Source: Flavobacteriales bacterium
GTDB lineage: Bacteria > Bacteroidota > Bacteroidia > Flavobacteriales > UBA7312
Length of the DNA stretch: 64,000 nt
Direction: 5' to 3'
NCBI GenBank assembly: GCA_016779995.1
Contig: JADHMO010000001.1
Location: 1 to 64,000 of the forward strand
This document shows positions 6,948-15,878 of this stretch, one piece after another. Each line of letters starts with the position of its first letter. Position 1 is the first letter of the stretch. Made by a program: the position numbers and the translations under genes. Under the pieces are notes generated by a model, which was given only the letters and a program-made list of their open reading frames with translations, had not been told where the DNA came from and searched no databases.

Positions 6948-8654
6948 TTGAAAAGTTTCTCAGAATTAGGACTTTCAAAACCACTTTTACAAGTTCTTCC
7001 TGAACTCGGTTTCGAAAAGCCATCTCCCATACAAGAACAATCCATTCCTCTTTTAAGTGAAAAGCCACAGGATTTTATCGGTTTAGCACAAACTGGTACA
7101 GGTAAAACCGCTGCATTTGGTTTACCGTTACTCGATTGGATTAATACTGATGAAAGAACAACCCAAGCCTTAATTCTTGCGCCTACTAGAGAACTAGGCC
7201 AACAAATTGCTGGTCAACTAGAAATTTTTGCTAAGTATTTACCAAAAATTCAAATACAATCAGTTTATGGAGGTGCTTCTATTGTTGTTCAAATGAAGGA
7301 CATTAAAAAGAGAACTCCTCAAATTGTTATTGCTACTCCAGGTCGTTTGCTAGATTTAATAAGAAGAAATGTTTTGGATTTATCTTCAATAAGGTTTGTT
7401 GTTCTAGATGAAGCAGATGAAATGTTAAACATGGGCTTCAAAGAAGATTTAGACGACATTCTTTCATATACCGGTGATGCTAAAAACACGTGGTTGTTTT
7501 CAGCTACTATGCCAAAAGAAATAAGAAATATCGTTAAAAGCTATATGTCTAATCCAGTAGAAGTTAAAGTTTCTACAGGAAATCAACTGAACGAAAATAT
7601 AGAGCACCAATATGCTGTTGTTAAATCATCAGATAAATTTGAAGGACTTAAAAGAGTTCTTGATGTAGAAGAAGAATTTAGAGGGGTTATATTTTGTCGT
7701 ACTAGAATAAAAACCCAACAACTTGCAGATGACTTAAATAAGAGTGGCTATCAATCTGAAGCACTTCATGGTGATTTATCCCAAGCCCAAAGAGATAGAG
7801 TTATGAAGCGATTTAAAAACCATACTTTACAAGTTTTGGTTGCAACTGATGTCGCTGCAAGGGGAATAGATGTCAATGATTTGACACACGTTATACATTA
7901 TGCTCTTCCAGACGACCCGTCTTATTATACTCACAGAAGTGGTCGTACAGCTAGAGCTGGTAAGAAAGGTATTTCATTATCTTTACTTACTAATAGGGAT
8001 ATGAGAAAATTAGATGGACTGGAAAAAGCTCTAAAAATAACAATTGATAAAATAAGTATCCCAAGTGTTGAGGATATACTTAACATACGCCTTAGTAAAT
8101 GGGCTACCAATCTTTTAAATTCGCCTATTAGAAAAGATTTAAACGGTAAATTATTAACTGATATTCAAATGCTTTTAGGTTCTTTAAGTTATGAAGAACT
8201 CGTAGAAAAATTGGTTTCTAAGGAAATAGATGCCTTGAATTACAATAAAAAAAGTAAAGACTTAAATGAAAGTGAAAGAGCTTCAAAGCGTTCATCTAGT
8301 GTAGATTCTGATAAAAGAAGTAAAGGGCGCGAAAGAAAATCAGATAAAAGAGACCGCTCTAAGTCAGAGTTCAAAAGAAATGATAAAGCCGATAAAAAGA
8401 GTAAAAAATCCAATAAGAAAGGTGCCAGATTTTTTATTAATGTAGGTAAACTAGATGGTGTTAGTACATCTGATTTAGTAGATTTTATTTCGGAAACAGC
8501 AAAAATTCGCAAATCAGATGTGGGCGATGTTGATTTGCAAAAAAAATGTAGCTTTTTTGAGGTAGATGATCGCCATTCTAAAAATTTAGCCAACAGCTTT
8601 AAAGGAATATACATAGACGGTAGAGAACTTAGAGTTAATAGAGATTCAAGATAA
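6948..8654 (+). CDS. DEAD-box ATP-dependent RNA helicase with DbpA-type RNA-binding domain
   Basis: A 568-residue helicase. The Q motif (FSELGLSKPLLQ...GFEKPSPIQEQ) begins at residue 4. Walker A AQTGTGKT is at 47-54, PTRELGQQ at 79-86, the DEAD box at 154-157, SAT at 185-187, and HRSGRTARAG is near 330. A basic low-complexity linker (about 430-485, rich in Lys/Arg/Ser) leads to a C-terminal DbpA-like RRM domain (ARFFINVGKLDGVS...). This is the DeaD/CsdA layout: RNA unwinding in ribosome assembly or mRNA turnover, often at low temperature. The start is a TTG; no in-frame ATG exists between an upstream stop at 6930 and the Q motif. The stop codon abuts the typA ATG. Confidence 0.9.
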   Translation: MKSFSELGLSKPLLQVLPELGFEKPSPIQEQSIPLLSEKPQDFIGLAQTGTGKTAAFGLPLLDWINTDERTTQALILAPTRELGQQIAGQLEIFAKYLPKIQIQSVYGGASIVVQMKDIKKRTPQIVIATPGRLLDLIRRNVLDLSSIRFVVLDEADEMLNMGFKEDLDDILSYTGDAKNTWLFSATMPKEIRNIVKSYMSNPVEVKVSTGNQLNENIEHQYAVVKSSDKFEGLKRVLDVEEEFRGVIFCRTRIKTQQLADDLNKSGYQSEALHGDLSQAQRDRVMKRFKNHTLQVLVATDVAARGIDVNDLTHVIHYALPDDPSYYTHRSGRTARAGKKGISLSLLTNRDMRKLDGLEKALKITIDKISIPSVEDILNIRLSKWATNLLNSPIRKDLNGKLLTDIQMLLGSLSYEELVEKLVSKEIDALNYNKKSKDLNESERASKRSSSVDSDKRSKGRERKSDKRDRSKSEFKRNDKADKKSKKSNKKGARFFINVGKLDGVSTSDLVDFISETAKIRKSDVGDVDLQKKCSFFEVDDRHSKNLANSFKGIYIDGRELRVNRDSR

Positions 8655-10415
8655 ATGAAACAATCCATTCGCAACATTGCTATCATAGCACACGTTGATC
8701 ACGGTAAAACCACTTTAGTAGATAAAATAATCCAAGAGTGTGAAACTTTAGACAGTAGAAAAGATACTGGTGAACTTATACTTGACAATAACGATTTAGA
8801 GAGAGAAAGAGGAATTACTATACTTTCTAAAAATGTATCCGTTATGTATAATGATGTAAAAATTAACATCATTGATACACCAGGTCACGCCGACTTCGGA
8901 GGAGAGGTTGAACGTGTTTTAAAGATGGCCGATGGTGTTCTTTTACTAGTTGATGCCTTTGAAGGTCCAATGCCACAAACACGTTTTGTTTTGGGAAAAG
9001 CCATTGAGCTTGGACTAAAACCTATCGTTGTAGTTAATAAGGTAGATAAAGAAAACTGTACTCCAGACATTGTTCACGAAGCAGTTTTTGATTTAATGTT
9101 CAATTTAGATGCTAGTGAAGAGCAACTAGATTTTGCTACTATTTACGGCTCTTCCAAAATGGGTTGGATGAATACGGATTGGAAAGTTAAAAATGATAAC
9201 ATCATACCTCTAATGGATGCTATTCTAGAAAACATTCCAGAAGCACCCTATAATGAAGGAAGTGCTCAAATGCAAATTACATCTCTAGACTATTCGTCAT
9301 TTAAGGGAAGAATAGCTATTGGTAGAGTCTTTAGAGGAGATTTGATGACTGGCAAAGACTATATGCTTTTAAAAGATGGCGTACAAAAGAAAGTCCGTAT
9401 TAAAGAGTTATTTATTTTTAAGGGTCTTGGCAGAGAACAAGTGGATAAAGTGCGTAGCGGAGACTTATGTGCCATTATTGGTCTTGACGATTTTGAAATA
9501 GGTGACACGCTTTCAGATTTAGAAAATCCTGAAGCATTAAAACGAATTGAAGTTGATGAGCCAACAATGAGTATGTTATTTACTATCAACAACTCACCTT
9601 TTTTCGGAAAAGAAGGCAAGTTTGTTACCTCAAGGCATCTAAGAGATAGATTATATAAAGAGACAGAGAAAAACTTAGCATTAAGAGTTGAACCAACAGA
9701 TACTGAAGATAAATTCAATGTATTTGGTAGAGGAATTCTTCATTTATCTGTACTTATAGAAACAATGCGTCGTGAAGGTTATGAATTACAAGTGGGCAAA
9801 CCTCAAGTTATAGTTAAAGAAATTGATGGTATTCAATGTGAGCCATACGAAACTTTAGTCATTGACGTTCCTGAAGAATTTTCAGGCAAGGCTATAGAAT
9901 TAGTTACAATGAGAAAAGGTGATTTACTAGTAATGGAGCCAAAAGGTGATTTACAACATTTAGAATTTGATATTCCCTCACGTGGACTTATCGGATTGAG
10001 AAATAATATGTTGACTTCGACTTCTGGACAAGCAGTTATGACACATCGATTTAGAGAATTTAAAGCTCTCAAAGGAAATATTCCCTCTAGATTAAAAGGC
10101 TCTCTTATTTCATCTGAACAAGGACCAGCAACCCCTTTTGCTTTAAATAGGCTTCAAGATAGAGGACGCTTTTTTGTTGGACCAGCCGATGTTATTTATA
10201 AAGGTCAAGTAATTGGAGAACATTCTAGAGATAACGATTTAGAAGTCAATCTAGTAAAAGGAAAACAATTAACTAACATGAGAAAATCTGGCACTGATGA
10301 GGCGATGAAGATAGCACCTAAGACACAATTTTCTTTAGAAGAAGCTATGGAATACATTGCTGAAGATGAGTATTTGGAAGTAACTCCTCTGAGTCTAAGA
10401 ATGAGAAAAATTTAA
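8655..10415 (+). CDS. typA: Ribosome-associated GTPase TypA/BipA
   Basis: A 586-residue translational GTPase. G1 AHVDHGKT is at 12-19, the switch I region contains ERERGIT, G3 is [12 protein letters not shown] and G4 is NKVDKENC. These are followed by EF-Tu-like domain II, EF-G-like domains III and V ([22 protein letters not shown]) and the TypA-specific C-terminal domain ([22 protein letters not shown] contains its KxLTNxRxxxxDE motif). TypA binds 70S ribosomes and supports ribosome assembly, notably under cold stress. It starts at the base after the helicase stop codon, so the pair is probably one operon joining two ribosome-maturation functions. Confidence 0.96.
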   Translation: MKQSIRNIAIIAHVDHGKTTLVDKIIQECETLDSRKDTGELILDNNDLERERGITILSKNVSVMYNDVKINIIDTPGHADFGGEVERVLKMADGVLLLVDAFEGPMPQTRFVLGKAIELGLKPIVVVNKVDKENCTPDIVHEAVFDLMFNLDASEEQLDFATIYGSSKMGWMNTDWKVKNDNIIPLMDAILENIPEAPYNEGSAQMQITSLDYSSFKGRIAIGRVFRGDLMTGKDYMLLKDGVQKKVRIKELFIFKGLGREQVDKVRSGDLCAIIGLDDFEIGDTLSDLENPEALKRIEVDEPTMSMLFTINNSPFFGKEGKFVTSRHLRDRLYKETEKNLALRVEPTDTEDKFNVFGRGILHLSVLIETMRREGYELQVGKPQVIVKEIDGIQCEPYETLVIDVPEEFSGKAIELVTMRKGDLLVMEPKGDLQHLEFDIPSRGLIGLRNNMLTSTSGQAVMTHRFREFKALKGNIPSRLKGSLISSEQGPATPFALNRLQDRGRFFVGPADVIYKGQVIGEHSRDNDLEVNLVKGKQLTNMRKSGTDEAMKIAPKTQFSLEEAMEYIAEDEYLEVTPLSLRMRKI

Positions 10416-10438
10416 TTCTTACTAGATATTCGGTTTAA

Positions 10439-10470
10439 AAAATGACGAGTCTTGCTCGTCATTTTCTTTT
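10439..10470 (+). terminator. Intrinsic terminator of typA
   Basis: AAAATGACGAG (10439-10449) pairs with CTCGTCATTTT (10455-10465) around TCTTG, followed by CTTTT. The CTTG at 10451-10454, partly in its loop, also sits 16 bases before the next -7 element, so the terminator and the following promoter overlap. Confidence 0.85.
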
Positions 10471-10478
10471 TATATTTG
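10471..10478 (+). promoter_or_regulatory. -7 promoter element for the flavoprotein-uup operon
   Basis: TATATTTG matches TAnnTTTG. A CTTG lies 16 bases upstream as a possible -33 element. The ATG is only seven bases downstream. Confidence 0.55.
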
Positions 10479-10485
10479 AACTGAT

Positions 10486-11679
10486 ATGAGAATAGCAGTA
10501 ATAGGAGGAGGGGCAGCAGGTTTTATGGCAGCCATAACAGCACAATCGTCTGATTCCAATTCAGAGGTTATTCTCTTTGAGAAATCCAACAAAGTTTTGA
10601 GCAAAGTAAAGATTTCTGGAGGGGGCAGGTGCAATGTTACAAATGCTTGTTTTAGCATTTCAGAACTAGCCAAAAACTATCCTAGAGGTGGCGGATTTTT
10701 AAAAAAAGCATTCAATCACTTTAATACAAAAGATACTGTTGAATGGTTTGAACAAAGGGGAGTAGAATTAAAAACAGAAGAGGATAACAGAATGTTTCCC
10801 CTCTCTAACAACTCACAAACTATTATCGACTGTCTAAAAAATGAATGTGATAAACACAAGATCTCAATTAAGTATCAAAACCCTGTTAAAAATATTAAGC
10901 CACTAGAAAGAGGTTATATGATTAATAATGATGTTATTGTAGATAAATTAATTATTGCATCAGGAGGAAGTCCGAAAATTGAAGGCTTAAAATGGCTTTT
11001 AGATATTGGTCTTGAAATTGAAAAACCTGTGCCTTCATTATTTACTTTCAATATGCCTAATGAAGATATTAAAGATTTAATGGGTGTTGTGGCACCAAAT
11101 GTAAGTGTACACATACAAGGTGATAAACTAAAACATTCTGGTCCTTTACTCATAACACATTGGGGTATGAGTGGCCCTGCAATTCTAAAGTGTTCTGCTT
11201 GGGGAGCAAGAATATTAGCAGACAAGAACTATAAATTTAACGTTCAAGTTAATTGGTCTAATTTGAATGAATTAGATTACTTAGAAAGTATAAAAGAAAT
11301 AAAAAAAAGTCAGCGAATTATAGCCAACAAAAACCCTTTTAACTTACCTAATCGATTATGGTTGTATCTTCTCAAAAAAATAGATATTGACAGTAATATT
11401 TCTTGGAATAAACTAGATAAAAAAAGTAGTAATAAGTTATTAAATGTACTTTTTAATGATAGTTATCAGGTGAATGGTAAGACAACATTCAAAGAAGAAT
11501 TTGTGACATGTGGAGGAATTTCATTACATCAGATTAACCCCATTACTATGGAAAGTAAAATTCATAAAGGCCTATATTTTTGTGGAGAAATATTAGATAT
11601 AGATGGTGTTACTGGCGGGTTTAATTTTCAATCAGCTTGGACTACTGGATATCTTGCTGGAAAAAACAGTGTAATATGA
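10486..11679 (+). CDS. HI0933/YhiN-family FAD-dependent oxidoreductase
   Basis: A 397-residue flavoprotein. The N-terminal Rossmann motif GGGAAGFMAA is at 7-16, and the family marker GGGRCNVTN is at 45-53. An FPLSNNSQTI block follows, then LLITHWGMSGPAIL near 225. The C-terminal motif is VTCGGISLHQINPITMESK, with GLYFCGEILDIDG and GGFNFQSAWTTGYLAG completing FAD binding. Length is typical. Members are soluble FAD enzymes of mostly unknown substrate; some relatives in gut Clostridia reduce bile acids, which need not apply here. The stop codon overlaps the uup start (ATGA), implying coupled translation. Confidence 0.9.
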   Translation: MRIAVIGGGAAGFMAAITAQSSDSNSEVILFEKSNKVLSKVKISGGGRCNVTNACFSISELAKNYPRGGGFLKKAFNHFNTKDTVEWFEQRGVELKTEEDNRMFPLSNNSQTIIDCLKNECDKHKISIKYQNPVKNIKPLERGYMINNDVIVDKLIIASGGSPKIEGLKWLLDIGLEIEKPVPSLFTFNMPNEDIKDLMGVVAPNVSVHIQGDKLKHSGPLLITHWGMSGPAILKCSAWGARILADKNYKFNVQVNWSNLNELDYLESIKEIKKSQRIIANKNPFNLPNRLWLYLLKKIDIDSNISWNKLDKKSSNKLLNVLFNDSYQVNGKTTFKEEFVTCGGISLHQINPITMESKIHKGLYFCGEILDIDGVTGGFNFQSAWTTGYLAGKNSVI

Positions 11680-13550
11680 ATTATTTATCGGTTGAAAATT
11701 TAGGTAAAAACTACGGAGAACGCATCTTATTTGAAGGGTTGACATTTGGACTAAGCCAAGGAGATAAAATGGCTTTAATAGCCAATAATGGTACTGGAAA
11801 ATCGAGTATGCTTAAGATTATAGCTGGTCAAGATATTACTGATGAAGGTACCGTAACACTCAGAAAAGGAATAAAAGTTGCATACCTAGCTCAAGAACCT
11901 AATTTTGATGCTAATCATTCTATTGAGGAGTTAATTAACGAAAACCAAACTGAAATTAGCTTGTTAATAACGCAATACCAAAACACCTTAAAACAAATTG
12001 AAGTTAATGATAACCCTCTGAATAATAAAGCTTTAGAAGATTTAACTAATAAAATGGATAAGGCAAATGCTTGGGATTATGAGCGTCGTATTAAACAAAT
12101 ATTATTTAGATTTAATATTAGTGATTTAACACAAAAAGTTGGTGATTTATCAGGAGGGCAAAAGAAACGTTTATCGTTAGCCTTGCTACTACTCAACGAA
12201 CCTGATTTACTTTTACTTGATGAGCCTACAAACCATTTAGATGTAGAAATGATTGAATGGTTAGAGAAGTATTTACAACAGCAAAAAATTACATTACTTA
12301 TGGTAACTCATGATAGGTACTTCCTAGATAGAGTTTGTAATCATATTTTAGAATTAGAAGATGGTAAGTTGTACCATCACACAGGTAATTACGCCTACTT
12401 TCTTGAAAAAAGAGCCGAAAGAGAAGCTATATACGACACTAATTTGTCAAAGACTGGTAAGTTGTTGAAAAAAGAATTGGAGTGGATGAGACACTCTCCA
12501 AAAGCACGTACTACCAAATCCAAGGCAAGAATAGCCAACTTCGATAAGATAAAAGAAAAAGCCTCCAGAAATAAAGTTAAGCATGAGCTTAATTTAGAAA
12601 TCAAAATGAGTAGGATAGGGGGTAAAATACTTGAACTAAAGAAAGTCTACAAAAGCTATGGTGACTTAAAAATACTTAATGGCTTTGACTATACTTTCAA
12701 AAAAGGAGAACGTATAGGTATAGTTGGTAAAAATGGTGTGGGGAAATCCACTTTTTTAGATATACTTACTCAAAATGAAACTGCTGATAGTGGTAAAGTA
12801 AATGTTGGAGAAACCATTGTTTATGGTTATTTCTCTCAAAAGGGTATACAATTAAAAGAAGATAAAAGAGTTGTTGATTCCTTAAAAGACATTGCAGAAG
12901 TAATTGTAATGGCTAATGGCACAAAAGTAACAGCATCACAAATGCTAACGCATTTTATGTTTCCACCTAAAACACAACATACTTTTGTGTCAAAACTAAG
13001 TGGAGGAGAAAAAAGAAGACTATATCTATTGATGGTACTGATGAAGAACCCTAACTTTTTAATTCTCGATGAGCCTACCAACGATTTAGATTTGTTAACC
13101 CTTAATAAATTAGAGGAGTTTTTACTACAGTTTTCTGGTTGCTTGATAATAGTGTCACATGATAGGTATTTTATGGATAAACTCACCGAACATCTTTTTG
13201 TTTTTGAAGGTGAAGGCATTATAAAAGACGAGTACTGCAGTTATTCTGAGTACAGAGAAAAACAACTAGAACAAGAAAAAAAGATTAAAACAAATTCTAG
13301 TTTAGAAGATAAACAACAAACAAAATCTAAAGGTTCTAATAAAGTTAGTTTTAAAGATAAATACGAATACGAACAATTAGAAAAAGAAATCGAGAAGTTA
13401 GAAACGACTAAAAAAGAACTGGAAGAAGATTTACTTCAAGAAGGTTTGTCCTTTCAAGAAATCAATCAAAAAAGTGAAAAATTAGGAGAAATAATCCAAG
13501 AATTAGATGATAAGACAATGCGTTGGTTAGAACTCGACGAATTGATGTAA
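11676..13550 (+). CDS. uup: ABC-F family ATPase, Uup-like
   Basis: A 624-residue cytosolic protein with two ABC ATPase domains and no membrane segments. Domain 1: Walker A ANNGTGKS (36-43), signature LSGGQKKR, Walker B LLLLDEPTNHLD. Domain 2: GKNGVGKS, LSGGEKRR and FLILDEPTNDLD. The C-terminal 60 residues form a charged coiled coil (YEQLEKEIEKLETTKKELEE...WLELDELM) characteristic of Uup rather than EttA. Uup proteins act on ribosomes and affect transposon excision and DNA-junction processing in E. coli. The start is the ATG at 11676, overlapping the previous stop and matching the family N-terminus; a longer frame opening at 11637 lies inside the upstream gene and is unlikely. Confidence 0.92.
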   Translation: MNYLSVENLGKNYGERILFEGLTFGLSQGDKMALIANNGTGKSSMLKIIAGQDITDEGTVTLRKGIKVAYLAQEPNFDANHSIEELINENQTEISLLITQYQNTLKQIEVNDNPLNNKALEDLTNKMDKANAWDYERRIKQILFRFNISDLTQKVGDLSGGQKKRLSLALLLLNEPDLLLLDEPTNHLDVEMIEWLEKYLQQQKITLLMVTHDRYFLDRVCNHILELEDGKLYHHTGNYAYFLEKRAEREAIYDTNLSKTGKLLKKELEWMRHSPKARTTKSKARIANFDKIKEKASRNKVKHELNLEIKMSRIGGKILELKKVYKSYGDLKILNGFDYTFKKGERIGIVGKNGVGKSTFLDILTQNETADSGKVNVGETIVYGYFSQKGIQLKEDKRVVDSLKDIAEVIVMANGTKVTASQMLTHFMFPPKTQHTFVSKLSGGEKRRLYLLMVLMKNPNFLILDEPTNDLDLLTLNKLEEFLLQFSGCLIIVSHDRYFMDKLTEHLFVFEGEGIIKDEYCSYSEYREKQLEQEKKIKTNSSLEDKQQTKSKGSNKVSFKDKYEYEQLEKEIEKLETTKKELEEDLLQEGLSFQEINQKSEKLGEIIQELDDKTMRWLELDELM

Positions 13551-13555
13551 ATGAT

Positions 13556-13563
13556 TATCTTTG
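13556..13563 (+). promoter_or_regulatory. -7 promoter element for the class V aminotransferase-fold gene
   Basis: TATCTTTG matches TAnnTTTG and lies 51 bases before the ATG at 13615. It covers the TTG at 13561 that would open a longer frame, which argues that translation starts at 13615. Confidence 0.5.
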
Positions 13564-13580
13564 CAGTATCTTAAAGCATG

Positions 13581-13594
13581 GGTGATTTATCACC
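13581..13594 (+). promoter_or_regulatory. Perfect inverted repeat in the leader of the PLP-enzyme gene
   Basis: GGTGAT and ATCACC face each other across two bases (TT). It lies about 18 bases downstream of the -7 element and 20 bases before the ATG. It could be a repressor operator or an RNA hairpin; no protein can be assigned. Confidence 0.35.
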
Positions 13595-13614
13595 TTAAAT
13601 ACATCTTAAAAACC

Positions 13615-15126
13615 ATGGAAAATCATTTCTCTAAATTTCGTGATAATATCGTTGGTATTAATCACACTCTACAAACTCCTTATCATAAATCAATTCCTAT
13701 TTTATATGCAGATTGGACAGCTAGTGGTAGATTATACAACACCATAGAAGAAAAATTAAATAACAACATTTATCCCTATGTAGCTAACACCCATACTGAT
13801 ACGAACGACACAGCTAAAATTACAACTCAAGCCTATCACAAGGCCAAAGAAATTATTAAACAGCATGTTGGAGCATCATATAAAGATATTTTAATATCAT
13901 CTGGTTCAGGAATGACTGATGTCATTAATAAGTTTCAACGAATTTTAGGGTTAAAAATTCATGAATCTCACCAGCAATTCATAAACATAAAAGAAAATGA
14001 CAAACCCGTTGTATTTATTTCTCATATGGAACACCATTCTAATCATACAACATGGCTAGAAACATTAGTGGATTTAGTGATAATTGAACCTAATGAAGAA
14101 GGTTTAGTTTGTGTCGATAATTTTAAAAAAATATTAACAAAATATTCTCATAAAAAAACTAAAATATTATCCATAACAGCCTGTTCTAATGTTACAGGAA
14201 TTAAAACACCTTATATGGATATGGCGGAAATAATACACCAGCATGGTGGAGTATGTTTTGTTGATTTTGCTTGTTCTGCACCCTATGTAGAAATTAATAT
14301 GCATGAAGACGATAAAAAAGGTCGATATCTTGATGCTATATTTTTTTCTCCCCATAAATTTTTAGGCGGACCTGGATCAAGTGGTATTTTAATTTTTAAC
14401 GAAAATTTATACACTAATCTTGTTCCTGATCATTCTGGAGGAGGAACAGTTGATTGGACAAACCCATGGGGAGGCAAAAAATATGTTGACAATATAGAAG
14501 AACGAGAAGATGGAGGAACACCTCCATTCCTCCAAACGATTCGAACTGCAATGTGTTTTCAGTTAAAAAGAGAAATGGGAGTAGAGCAAATTTCCTTGAG
14601 AGAAAAAGAGATAGTAGATTTAGTTTGGAGTGAATTAGAATCAATTAAAACGCTTCATATTTTAGCTAATAATACAAAAGAAAGGTTAGCTATATTTTCA
14701 TTTTATATTGATGACTTACACTATAACTTAGGAGTAAAAATGCTTAATGATAAATTCGGCATACAAACTCGAGGAGGCTGTTCGTGTGCTGGAACTTATG
14801 GTCATTATTTATTGAATGTAAATCAAGAACAATCAAAAGAAATAACATGTTCTATTGATAAAGGCGATGTTTCTCAAAAACCAGGTTGGATTAGAATGTC
14901 ATTTCATCCTACTACTACTAATCAAGAACTTGAATACGCCATAAATGCAATAAAAGAACTAGTCATAAATCATAAGGAATGGAGTAAGGATTATGACATT
15001 AATCAATTAAAAGGTAAAATAATGCCTAGACAAAACGATAATACCTTTGAGATTGAAAAATATATTGATTCATGTTTTGATTTTTCGACTAATTCAGAGA
15101 AAAAATATTTAAAAATTAGTCAATAA
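13615..15126 (+). CDS. Class V aminotransferase-fold PLP enzyme (cysteine desulfurase/selenocysteine lyase-like)
   Basis: A 503-residue PLP-dependent enzyme. The N-terminal part holds YADWTASGRLYNTIE (about 25-40) and LISSGSGMTDVINKF. The cofactor region has SITACSNVTGIKTP, VDFACSAPYVEI (Asp binding the pyridine N) and FFSPHKFLGGPGSSG, whose Lys forms the Schiff base. A cysteine-bearing loop RGGCSCAGTYGHYLL near 400 sits where SufS/CsdA enzymes carry their catalytic cysteine. The substrate is not known; cysteine or a related sulfur/selenium amino acid is a reasonable guess. The ATG at 13615 is preferred to the upstream TTG because the promoter element overlaps the latter. Its 3' end overlaps the convergent haemoglobin gene by 11 bases. 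Confidence 0.82.
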   Translation: MENHFSKFRDNIVGINHTLQTPYHKSIPILYADWTASGRLYNTIEEKLNNNIYPYVANTHTDTNDTAKITTQAYHKAKEIIKQHVGASYKDILISSGSGMTDVINKFQRILGLKIHESHQQFINIKENDKPVVFISHMEHHSNHTTWLETLVDLVIIEPNEEGLVCVDNFKKILTKYSHKKTKILSITACSNVTGIKTPYMDMAEIIHQHGGVCFVDFACSAPYVEINMHEDDKKGRYLDAIFFSPHKFLGGPGSSGILIFNENLYTNLVPDHSGGGTVDWTNPWGGKKYVDNIEEREDGGTPPFLQTIRTAMCFQLKREMGVEQISLREKEIVDLVWSELESIKTLHILANNTKERLAIFSFYIDDLHYNLGVKMLNDKFGIQTRGGCSCAGTYGHYLLNVNQEQSKEITCSIDKGDVSQKPGWIRMSFHPTTTNQELEYAINAIKELVINHKEWSKDYDINQLKGKIMPRQNDNTFEIEKYIDSCFDFSTNSEKKYLKISQ

Positions 15127-15490
15127 TCTTTAATGTTTTTTGAATTCCATTAGCCATATTAACTGCTCTTTGCTTAGCTAAGTCTGCTTTAATACCAACA
15201 AATTGCTCGTCAATGGTTTCTTCCCAAAGACTAAGCCATTGTTTAAAATGAACAGGAGAAAGAGGCTCATTTTTATTTACATAAAAATGCTTTAACATAG
15301 GATTGCCTTTATAAGACATTACACCAAATAAAACGGTATGCCAAAATGAATACATTTGAGATAAATGAAAATTCCAATTTACCTTTTGAACATCTTGAAA
15401 TATATAACCTATTGTTTCGTCTTTAACAACTTTACTGTAAAATGAATCAACTAATGATTTAATTTCATCAATTCCCTCTATATCTTTCAT
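15116..15490 (-). CDS. Group III truncated haemoglobin
   Basis: A 124-residue 2-on-2 globin. Features of group III (Ctb-like) proteins are visible: an aromatic B helix DSFYSKV, FWHTVLFGVMSYKGNP in the E-helix region, and HFKQWLSLWEETID, whose His81 should be the proximal haem ligand, with Trp85 the conserved tryptophan. Such globins bind O2 and NO and are linked to nitrosative or low-oxygen stress in Campylobacter. It lies six bases after a small membrane protein gene in the same direction, and the pair is divergent from a Crp/Fnr regulator with a palindromic box between them. Confidence 0.88.
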   Translation of the reverse strand: MKDIEGIDEIKSLVDSFYSKVVKDETIGYIFQDVQKVNWNFHLSQMYSFWHTVLFGVMSYKGNPMLKHFYVNKNEPLSPVHFKQWLSLWEETIDEQFVGIKADLAKQRAVNMANGIQKTLKIID

Positions 15491-15496
15491 TAATTT

Positions 15497-15793
15497 CTAG
15501 ATGAAAAATGCGTAAAAAATAAAGAAAATAGATAGAAATACAGATGAAGTAAAAATGGTAACAACCCATTTTAACGGAGATTGAGCAATGGCAGCGGCAT
15601 TTGCACCCATGGCAAAGAAAGAAACTATAGCAACAGGTATAAAGTAAGCTGAATTTTGAAGCTCAAATAAATAATATAAGGCAACGGAAGCTAATGCTGT
15701 ACCAAATGTTATAGTAAACATCATAATAGAAAATCTGTAAAATTCCATTCTTTCCCAAAAATGATTATCGTTGTATCTTTGAAGTAAGTTCAT
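15497..15793 (-). CDS. Small membrane protein, first gene of the haemoglobin operon
   Basis: A 98-residue protein with a short polar start (MNLLQRYNDNHFWERMEF) and three predicted membrane helices: FSIMMFTITFGTALASVALYYLF, YFIPVAIVSFFAMGANAAA (part of the second) and WVVTIFTSSVFLSIFFIFYAFF. No named family is recognised. It precedes the truncated haemoglobin gene by six bases, so the two are almost certainly co-transcribed and may act together at the membrane, but that is inference. A palindromic site and a near-consensus -7 element (GAAGTTTG at 15822-15829, minus strand) precede it. Confidence 0.7.
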   Translation of the reverse strand: MNLLQRYNDNHFWERMEFYRFSIMMFTITFGTALASVALYYLFELQNSAYFIPVAIVSFFAMGANAAAIAQSPLKWVVTIFTSSVFLSIFFIFYAFFI

Positions 15794-15849
15794 AATATTA
15801 ATTTTGATTAATTTTGTTTACCAAACTTCTTAGTTTTAAAGCCAATTTT

Positions 15850-15867
15850 TTATGATATAAATCATAA
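15850..15867. promoter_or_regulatory. Fnr/Crp-like palindromic operator in the divergent haemoglobin/regulator promoter
   Basis: TTATGAT and ATCATAA form a perfect inverted repeat separated by ATAA. The core TGAT-N4-ATCA is that of the FNR box TTGAT-N4-ATCAA with one base changed per half. The centre (15858.5) is about 40 bases upstream of the transcription start predicted for the leftward operon, the class II activator position, and 12 bases separate it from the regulator's own ATG, a position fit for autoregulation. Assigning it to the adjacent regulator is inference. Confidence 0.6.
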
Positions 15868-15878
15868 AGCCAAAATCT

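Noticed and set aside
8240-8686. A 148-codon minus-strand frame under the helicase C-terminus
   Set aside because: Its Ser/Leu-rich sequence is the antisense of the Lys/Arg/Ser linker; the plus-strand helicase and DbpA domain explain the DNA.
13581-13594. The GGTGAT-TT-ATCACC dyad as a canonical FNR/CRP site
   Set aside because: The gap between TGAT and ATCA is two bases instead of the four required; kept only as an unassigned dyad.
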